In this document: one piece after another, positions 56,635-64,000 of the stretch
Position numbering within the stretch: position 1 is the stretch's first letter
Layout of the letters: each line of letters starts with the position of its first letter
Assembly (NCBI GenBank): GCA_963932465.1
Contig: OZ010786.1
Span: 443,474,619 to 443,538,618, forward strand
Source of the DNA: Maratus speciosus
Lineage: Eukaryota; Arthropoda; Arachnida; Araneae; Salticidae
Length of the DNA stretch: 64,000 nt
Direction of reading: 5' to 3'
Notes under the pieces: model-generated
Databases searched by the model: none
What the model saw: only the letters and a program-made list of their open reading frames with translations
What the model was told of the DNA's origin: nothing
Translations under genes and position numbers: made by a program

Positions 56635-59160
56635 CTAGCTAACTTGCCCGGCGTTGCCCGGGTACATAAAAAAACTGCACGAATCGCGAAAAACCTCTGA
56701 AAATCACAATAAGATATTGCGAAAAAATTTTAAATCGCTGCACAAATTTCGAAAAGAGAAAGAAAAATTATATATTGTGCTCGAAGATTGAAAGTTGATT
56801 CAACTTCTATCAACGTCTTTCACTAATGTGGAAAATTGGTAGAAAATCGCTAAAATACACTAAAAATCACATACAAAATACCCGAAAAATTCGAAAATTG
56901 CTATACGAAATCCGAATAAACTTTATTGAAATGAAGGTAGAAATTACTTTAGTATTATAGGTCAAAAATGGAATGCCAAAAAATTGCAGCAGATCGCGAA
57001 GAAACGTAAATATCAAATTAAAAATCACCTGATGACGTAACAAACATGTGTAAAGTGTTTAATGTCAAGTAAATTTGACATTTACGATCACCCATTATTG
57101 GCATTTAATCTTATAGTTTGGCGATATTTTTTTTTGGTCTACGGGATAATCAGGTAGAACCACAAATTATTTCTGTTCGTATTTAAAGGTAGATAAATAG
57201 CTCTTCTTTATATAAATAAATAAAATAAATATTGAAAAAAATGCTTATATGTATATGAAAAATAAATAGTTTGCCAGTAAATATACACTAAAAATTCACT
57301 TCACTCGCCAAGGCCATTTTCTTTAACTCACCAAAGCCCATATATCAAAAATATACCAAATACTCTTCAATCTGTTGCCTGATACTAAGTAATCACAATA
57401 ATGTAAGTAAATATTAGACATAGATACGTACCGGGTTTGGCGCGATTTTTTTTCACGCCAAATTGGTGAAAACATCGTTTTTGAATACCAGTTACACATA
57501 TATATTTAAATTATTTTCTATTATTTTAAAAGGAAATAGCAATAAATAATAAAAAGTTTAATTAATGTCTATAGAACAAAACAGTTTATATAACTGTAAA
57601 AAAGAAAATAAAAGTAAATAAACAGCTTATTAATAAATAAACAACAATAGCCGAGTTACCATGTCAGGCAAAATAACGCCATTTTGGAGCCCATTTTGTA
57701 CCATGGAGCGTATATGACACCTGTGCCAACAAAACTTTCAATAATATAGTAAATATGTCATTTGGTGGTGGCTTGATTATCGAATATTATAAAATATGTG
57801 TGTATATGGCACATTTTTACATTAAAATTTAAATACTTGACTACATAGTTATAATTTTAACTCCTTTTTATATAATTTACATTTGAATATAAAGATTTAC
57901 TCCGAAATGTTCTCCTATACTTAAAAAAAAAAAATTATTGCGACCTTCGCCTGGCTTATTTCACGCTTCTGCCTTTGTAGTTTAAAATTGCATTGTTTGG
58001 CGACCAAGGTAATAATTAATTAGCATGTAACTCACAAATAAAGCCTGTAAGACATACGATGGGAAAATTACATAAAAATGATAATGAAATTGAATAAAAA
58101 AATAAAGAAGGACTAAAAGACTGTTACTTAAATTATACTTCTTCAAGTTTTTTCAGGCACAATTTTATTAACCTGGCGAAGCCAAAAATCGCCAAATAAT
58201 GTATAAATTGCTTCTTTCATACTAATTTATTTTTTAAGTTTTATAAACATTCCTTTCATATTTAAATTAAATATTTTCATTTTATAAATTTTATCTCGCA
58301 TTAAAAAGGTTTTTGATTCTTTTTTTTTAATTAAACAAATAAAAGTTATTTTCTTTTAATTTGCGAGTTGTTTACATTACTTTCTAACGGATATAGCCAT
58401 TTCAATTCATTTATCAACTATAATTTTCACCAAAATGACCACTGGCAACCCTTTCGTCGAAAATATCAATAAAATACAATAATCTAAGCATTGTATCATG
58501 TTACTTTTATTCACAATTTAATTTACTTGGATTCCCTTAAATATAATTAATATAATCCCTTAAGTTAATATTAGTTTTTGTTGCATTAAAATATATCAAT
58601 TTGTTTATTTTCGGTAAGCAAGTAATCCATATTGGTTTACAATGGAAGTCTACGGGAATTTGGCGAAATATTAGAGATATCGCCAAGTTGGCGTCACTTT
58701 TGGCGATATACCGCCAAGTTGGCGATAAACTTGGCGGCGTTTGGCGACAGAACTGTGTCCCTCTACGGTAACCTCCTTATTAAATGCATTAAATGCTGTT
58801 CAATAATTGAATAAAAAATTCGCTAAAAATTCACAAATCGCTGCACGAATTCCGAATAAACTTTTTTGAAAAGAGAACAAAATTTACTACATTGGGTTAA
58901 AAGAAAGAAACCATATTCTTCTCACTTATATCTAAAAATCGCCCCGAAACATAAAAAAAAACGCTAAAAATCGCATAAAAAATTAAATAAAAACAAATCT
59001 AATCAAAAAATCGAAAATCGGGCTTCGAGGTGCAAAACTTCATATATAGACGTACCTTTTCCCCAAATTTTGTAGCTCTACATGCAGTGGTCTCTTCAGA
59101 ACACCGTCGACACACTCACTCACTCACTCACACACAAACTTCTTTCTTTATTATTATAGA
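56635..59160 (-). mobile_element. Non-autonomous Helitron with both ends (2.5 kb)
   Basis: On the minus strand the 5' end is TCTATAATAATAAAGAAAG, preceded by A, and the 3' end is CCCGGGCAACGCCGGGC (hairpin, 56646-56662), seven bases, then CTAG (56635-56638) followed by T. These are the Helitron hallmarks: A|TC, 3' hairpin, CTRR|T. No Rep or helicase frame is present. The body contains inverted copies of repeats found at 49.6-51.0 kb, GTGAGTGAGTGAGTG near the 5' end, and many GGCGA/CGCCAA words at 58640-58750. Confidence 0.85.
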
Positions 59161-59249
59161 TAATGTAATTTATGATCGCATTCTGCCTATTGTCATGTCA
59201 ATGAACATGTCATGTCTAAAGATATAATGTACACAGACATGGCATATTC

Positions 59250-59276
59250 AAGCATTTGTTTTTTTTTTTTTTTTTT
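59250..59276. repeat. Poly(T) run
   Basis: About 20 T residues, 90 bp beyond the Helitron 5' end. It could be an antisense poly(A) tail, but no element body was recognised. Confidence 0.85.
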
Positions 59277-61199
59277 AAGTAATTTTGAGTCATACTTTAT
59301 GAAATTGGTGTGGTCAATTCCATAAAATGCAGATTTTCGTTAGTTGCAAGTATTGATAGAATTGAGTTGCAATTATTGAAGTGTTTTATCCATTTTTAAT
59401 AAACCACAAATGTGATCCTATGATCTGGTCAATCTACAATTATTGAAGAACCAGAAAGACAAACAACCACATATACTTAAACCTAAATTTCACTTGAGAC
59501 TTTTTTAAACAAAATGGCTACAAAAGAGTTTCGGTTAGCTATCAAATTGCACTGTGCTTTAATTTGGTCGTTTTTAATGGTAAATTATGCTCTGTGCGCA
59601 GACAGGACACAAAACTTAGTGACAATAATAAATTAAGGGAAAAATATATCCATTTGCTAAAAGGCGAAAAATATAATATTGAACATCGGAAAATACACCC
59701 CTTATGCTTATTCATAAAATTACTAACTAGATAGTTAACTTTAACGCTACCAAGCTCACACAAACCCGTTTTTAAAGCAAATCAAAAACAAATCTTTTTG
59801 TCATCCTAAAATCATTAACTGGGCGTGCATAATTTCCTTTCCAATAGCTAATATAAAAAAAGATATTGTTTGACCATATGCCTATTTGCAGTGGTAAGTT
59901 AAACACTTACTATTAATGCTAACTTTGACAGTCATTACAAATGCTTTTTTGACCTCAAAAATCTATCCTGCTTATAACTAGGACTTCCCTCAGACGGATT
60001 AGTCTGAGCGATATTACTGAGAACATAGATTTAATAATAACATGTGGAAGCAAAGAAAGTGAGATGTTAGCTTTAATTGTCCATATACTGCGATAAACTG
60101 AAAGGATGAAAATAAACGAATCGTAGAATTACAAAATCTTATATATAAATTTGTATACACTGTTTAAAAAAAATGGGAAATCAAAACATTCAAGACAGCC
60201 ATGCATGGATATAAAATTGAAAGTACGCAATATATTAAAAATAAAATAGAAAATGAAACACTAAATTACTTATATCGGAATTTTAACTGTATTAAATGAT
60301 GTCAAGAGCATAATCAGACGCTCCGCACCAATTTGAGTAACTTTAAATGAAAAATATATGATGTTTAAAAAGAATGGACTATACTTTATATGGTGTGTGC
60401 TCCCCCGGAATAGTTAATATTGTACAATATCTGTTTTCCACGGATGCAATGAGGTTGTAGATAACATTTAAGGAATTATCTCCTCAAAATCTAATATAGT
60501 ATCAAAGTAAAGAATACATCAACAGTAGCATGCAATGCTTCGTTAGAGTGTGTTTTAGATATGCTCGATCGGATTTAAATGATGAGTGTATGCTGGCCAC
60601 TACATACGCTGAATTGTTTTGTTTTCAAACATATTCTGCACAAGTTGAGCTGTATTTTGCATGTATTAAATAAAAGAAATCGGCAATGATTACAACATAA
60701 AGTATGACACGAGATCTGAATATATCGTCTGCATAACTTTTGAGCTGTCAAAGTGTCATTTGAAGTAATTTACAAATCCATTCTTATTTTTTCAGGAAAT
60801 CATGCAAGCTAACATACGCCAATATGAACCCGATTATAAAATTTCACCAGAATAAGTTAATATATAAAAAGTCTACTAATGATAATTGAGAATATGACCT
60901 TATGATAAAATGTTTAGAAAAATGAATCGGATAAAAAATTCATATCACATTTAAAACGGCACTTCCCTCTGTTAGTGGCCTTGGCGAGAGAGAGAAAAGC
61001 CTAGAGAAGGAACACTTTAACAAGTACTTTCGGGCAACCTACTCACTGCTTCATACAGGTCTTTATTCAAGATTTACTCAATTTATTTAATGCTAGGTGG
61101 GTATCTATCAGTTTTGTTGCATTTAAATCGCATGTTTTGCGGAGGAAATGCAGCATTATGAAATATTTAAAGTTGCTGTACCTAATAATTCCAAATTAA
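59277..61199. other. A+T-rich, no gene seen
   Basis: Read on both strands without finding a motif, element end or repeat pair. This is the longest stretch here that is not explained by repeats. Unannotated older repeats or intron sequence are both possible. Confidence 0.5.
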
Positions 61200-61992
61200 T
61201 GGTAATTGAGATCGCTTTCCGTTCATTTCCTCTTTTTAAATTTTAAATTTTTTAGAAACCATTCATAGAGACAATTGTATATTTTAAAACTAACCCGAAG
61301 CAAAATTTCAAGATTTTGGGCTCAGCAGTAACACAGAAATAGAAAATTTTTCAAAGTTTTTTGTTTTCGCACTGTTTTATATAGCGACATTTTTAGAAAT
61401 TGTTCTATTGCGAGAATTTACGTCACGATAAATACAGCCATGTCAATTTTCGTGTTTATATTCCTAACAATTCCATGTACTTCGTTACTTAGATCATCTT
61501 TAGATCTTTTTCCGCTTTGTTTAGTCTTTCTATTTTTTAGAATTCGTTCTACAACGAGCATTTATATCTTATTAATTACTACCATGCCAAAGTTCTAGTT
61601 TCTAACCCCAACAGTATCCCAAAAATTTCAGTATTCCAAATAAATCATAGTTTAGAACATTTCTAGAAATTTTTACGTTTATCCGTCAAATTGAACCTTT
61701 TAGAGAGCGTTCATTACGAGTATTTATATCTTAAAAGCAACTACCGCACCAAATTTAAAGTTTCTAACCCAATCAATATCACAGAAATTGCAATTTTAGA
61801 ACTTTTTTGCTCTTGCAGCGATGTAGGTTCTTTCACTGACATAAAATAGTATTTTTTTTCGGAGCAGAGATGGCCACCAACATTTTTTTAAGTTGGCTAT
61901 GTAGTTTCAGAGATAACACCTCACAAACGTAGAAGCATTAATAATATTATATACTTTATAATATTATAACGCTTTATAATATTAGCATTAGA
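61200..61992 (-). mobile_element. Second Helitron of the 305-bp-unit family, 3'-truncated
   Basis: On the minus strand the 5' end TCTAATGCTAATATTATAAAG follows A and aligns with TCTATACTCATATTATAAAG of the element at 18861-21804. Inside are about two diverged units with TTATATCTTA-AA-TA-CTACC, CCAAATTTAAAGTTTCTA, CAGAAATTGCAATTTTAGAA and GACATAAAATAG. The 3' CTAG end is not found. Confidence 0.65.
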
Positions 61993-62025
61993 TGTACAGA
62001 TACAAAAGCCATTTATCTGTTACAA

Positions 62026-62860
62026 ACTAAAGTGCCGGCGTTGCCCAGAATTAGAAGGATGTTTGTTCTGAAAAATCAATTTCAAAATTTAACATACAAC
62101 ACAAAACAAACATTAAAAAAAGCAGTCGAAATGTTGTATGAATGAATCATATGAAAACGCTATATAAAAATGTATAAATGTATATAACAGACGCAAAAGA
62201 ATACAGCTATAAATGAACATATTTCAATTTATAATTGGAGCAATAATGTTAAAATAGGCCAATATTTCTCTAATCGGTTTTTTATCATGCTTCAATACAT
62301 TTTTCACACTCATATGACGTTATACTATATTCACCACGTCATTTATATTTCCAATATGACGTAATATTTTCCTCTTTCACGTGGAAACCTTGAAATAGAA
62401 AAGTTATGAAGTTATATTCATTTTCATTTAAATTCATCAAACCATTTATTTCATTTTCATATTTCACGTGAATATCTTGCAATAGAAAAGTTATGACGTA
62501 ATATTCACCTTTTTTAAACATTCGTCAAACTATTTATTTCATTTTCATTTTTCACGTGGAAATCTTGCAGTAGAAAATTAATTGTTGTAGTAATAATTTT
62601 ATTGTGTTTTTTAATTGTTGGCAACTTCTATAACGAAAAATGTTTAAATTTGATAAGAAATTGCTGTTAAATTGGTGGTTTTTTATTAATTAAAAATTAA
62701 CTATAAATTATTTCGATTCCGGATTACTTTAGTTGCCTCGGCCATGTTTTAATACACATGTCTTTTCACAATTTTGGCTTCCAAATTGTGGATTTTTATA
62801 GAATTAAAAACAGACAGATAGACAAGTTTTCATTTTTATGTATCTCTCTATTCTAAAAAA
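62026..62860 (-). mobile_element. Decayed Helitron, possible
   Basis: On the minus strand the 3' side reads TGGGCAACGCCGGCACTTTAG followed by T, a changed form of the hairpin and CTAG of the element at 56635. The 5' side near 62810-62860 reads AGAGATACATAAAAATGAAA, like common Helitron 5' ends. Neither terminus is perfect. The body has the CACGTG repeats. Confidence 0.4.
62330..62580. repeat. ~88-bp tandem repeats with CACGTG boxes
   Basis: CACGTG lies at 62378, 62465 and 62553, spaced 87 and 88 bp. Each is followed by GAAAT/CCTTG-A-TAGAAAAGTTATGA and twice by a TGACGTAATATT-like stretch. Preceding TTTATTTCATTTTCAT is shared. Confidence 0.8.
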
Positions 62861-62876
62861 AGTAACTAACGCTGTC

Positions 62877-62899
62877 ACCGCCGCCGCCGCCGCCGCCGG
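62877..62899. repeat. (CCG)n microsatellite
   Basis: About seven CCG units, a sharp G+C island in A+T-rich DNA. Confidence 0.95.
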
Positions 62900-63619
62900 T
62901 TTTGAATTTTTTGTGACCGGAGGTCTTTCTTCGTTAATATTAAGAAAACTATTGCATACAAAAATATGAAAATCGGTGGTATTATAGCGAAATGATTGAT
63001 CAACACGCTAATGCATACATTTTTCAAATCGAAGAATTATTTTAAGAAATATTTCATGCTAAAGTTGGACAAAATTGTTCCATTAAAAATTTTTTATAGG
63101 AGTAAAAGCTATACATGTGAATTTAATCATTTTTAGATCATTTTATTCAACAGAAAATCCCGGTGTGCAGATTTCATTAATTTTTTTAATTTGACTCATT
63201 TTTTGAGGTTTTATTTCTATTTTAAATTCAAATATTCAGCATCTTGACTGATATATTTTACATATTTTAGAAAATGGTATTAATTTAAACTGTTGCCAAC
63301 TGTATAAACAGCGCAAACAATAATGTTTGCTTCAAATAAAAAAAATATTTACACGTTACTATTATAAACAGAAAAAAACCTTCAAATTAGAATTAAATAA
63401 TTAGGTATAAAAAGCAGGCACTTATTGGAAATTACGCCATTAAAACTATATTTACATGTGAATTTTGAAAGAGAAAGGATATTGTAAAATAAATTCATTA
63501 ACATGAGTTAGAAGTCTGAAATAGAAGAAATTGCGTCACATTACACTTATTATGCAAAATGAACAAAAAATAGTATTGCAATACAGTTTAAACTTAAAAA
63601 TTGCGCGAGACAAAATATT

Positions 63620-64000
63620 AGAGGTTAAATATTAGATTTTTTCAAAATTTTATTATTTGTCGTTTGATGTGAGGTGTTCAGGTATAAGTATGCAAATTTT
63701 CATGTCTCCAACATAATTAGGGGCTGAGTTAGAAAAATTGCTTAAAATACACATGTTAGATCCCAGAGGGTTAAATATTAGACTTTTTCAAAATTTTATT
63801 ATTTACCGTTTGATGTGAGGTGTTCAGCTATAAGTATGCAAAATTTCATGTCTCCAACTTAATTAGGGGCTGAGTTAGAAAAATTGCTTAAAATACACAA
63901 GTTAGAGCCCAGAGGGTTAAATGTGACTTTTTCAAAATTTTATGATTTATCGTGTTATCGCAAGTGTTCAGCTATAAATATGCAAACTTTCATGTCTCCA
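63620..64000. repeat. Tandem array, ~146-bp unit, running off the window
   Basis: GGGTTAAATATTAGA starts near 63622 and 63768 and, changed, near 63914. Units share TTTTTCAAAATTTTATTATT, GTTTGATGTGAGGTGTTCAG, TATAAGTATGCAAA, TTTCATGTCTCCAAC, TTAGGGGCTGAGTTAGAAAA and TTGCTTAAAATACACA. Units one and two are over 90% alike by eye; the third is more diverged and cut by the window end. Confidence 0.9.

Noticed and set aside
59112..59134. (CACT)n as an independent microsatellite of note
   Set aside because: It is the GTGAGTGAG stretch near the 5' end of the Helitron and is accounted for there.

Overview
The window is eukaryotic nuclear DNA, almost certainly from an animal and most likely an arthropod. 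It is strongly A+T-rich by eye, rich in homopolymers and microsatellites, and no reading frame looks like an intact host gene. What can be recognised is a dense pile of decayed and nested transposable elements: BEL/Pao, Jockey-type LINE, Tc1/mariner, pogo-like, piggyBac-like, hAT, Helitron, tRNA-derived SINE, and hammerhead-like motifs of the kind carried by Penelope-like elements. A chelicerate such as a spider would fit this mix, but that is inference. I found no bacterial genes, operons, rRNA genes, functional tRNA genes or CRISPR arrays.

Layout. 0-7 kb: a TA-flanked, almost fully palindromic element (447-1337), then a degenerate minus-strand BEL/Pao retrotransposon (about 2.6-5.6 kb) whose reverse transcriptase is split inside the YVDD codons by a SINE with a 13-bp target duplication, then a small TA-flanked element (6044-6480). 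7.9-11.4 kb: a pogo-like element with a hammerhead-like foldback inside it, then about four tandem copies of a 325-bp unit ending in a long TA microsatellite. 13-19 kb: foldbacks, a TTAA-flanked MITE, a palindrome made of two mariner transposase C-terminal ends, and a 155-bp tandem array bounded by a 14-bp inverted repeat. 18.86-21.80 kb: a minus-strand Helitron whose body is a tandem array of about 305-bp units.

22-32 kb: a stop-broken fragment of a conserved uncharacterised protein, a mariner MITE, and a deeply nested foldback (24.9-31.25 kb). The right arm of that foldback holds a TTAA/TA-flanked element, which itself holds a complete-ended Tc1 transposon (28079-29651), and a hAT element with a perfect 8-bp target duplication (30392-31219). 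32-36.6 kb: a degenerate piggyBac-like transposon, a TTAA-flanked element and a possible hAT-like element. 37-55 kb: several diverged copies of a multi-kilobase repeat in recurring block order, interrupted by MITEs, a LINE RNase H fragment and foldbacks. 49.6-59.2 kb: a family with GGCACAGATGTCATAT ends, a Helitron 3' end, a SINE copy and a complete-ended Helitron (56635-59160). 61-64 kb: a second copy of the 305-bp-unit Helitron, a third decayed Helitron carrying regularly spaced CACGTG boxes, a CCG microsatellite, and a 146-bp tandem array that runs off the window.

No gene network can be described. The parts relate to each other through insertion history, which is readable in several places because empty-site copies or target duplications survive.
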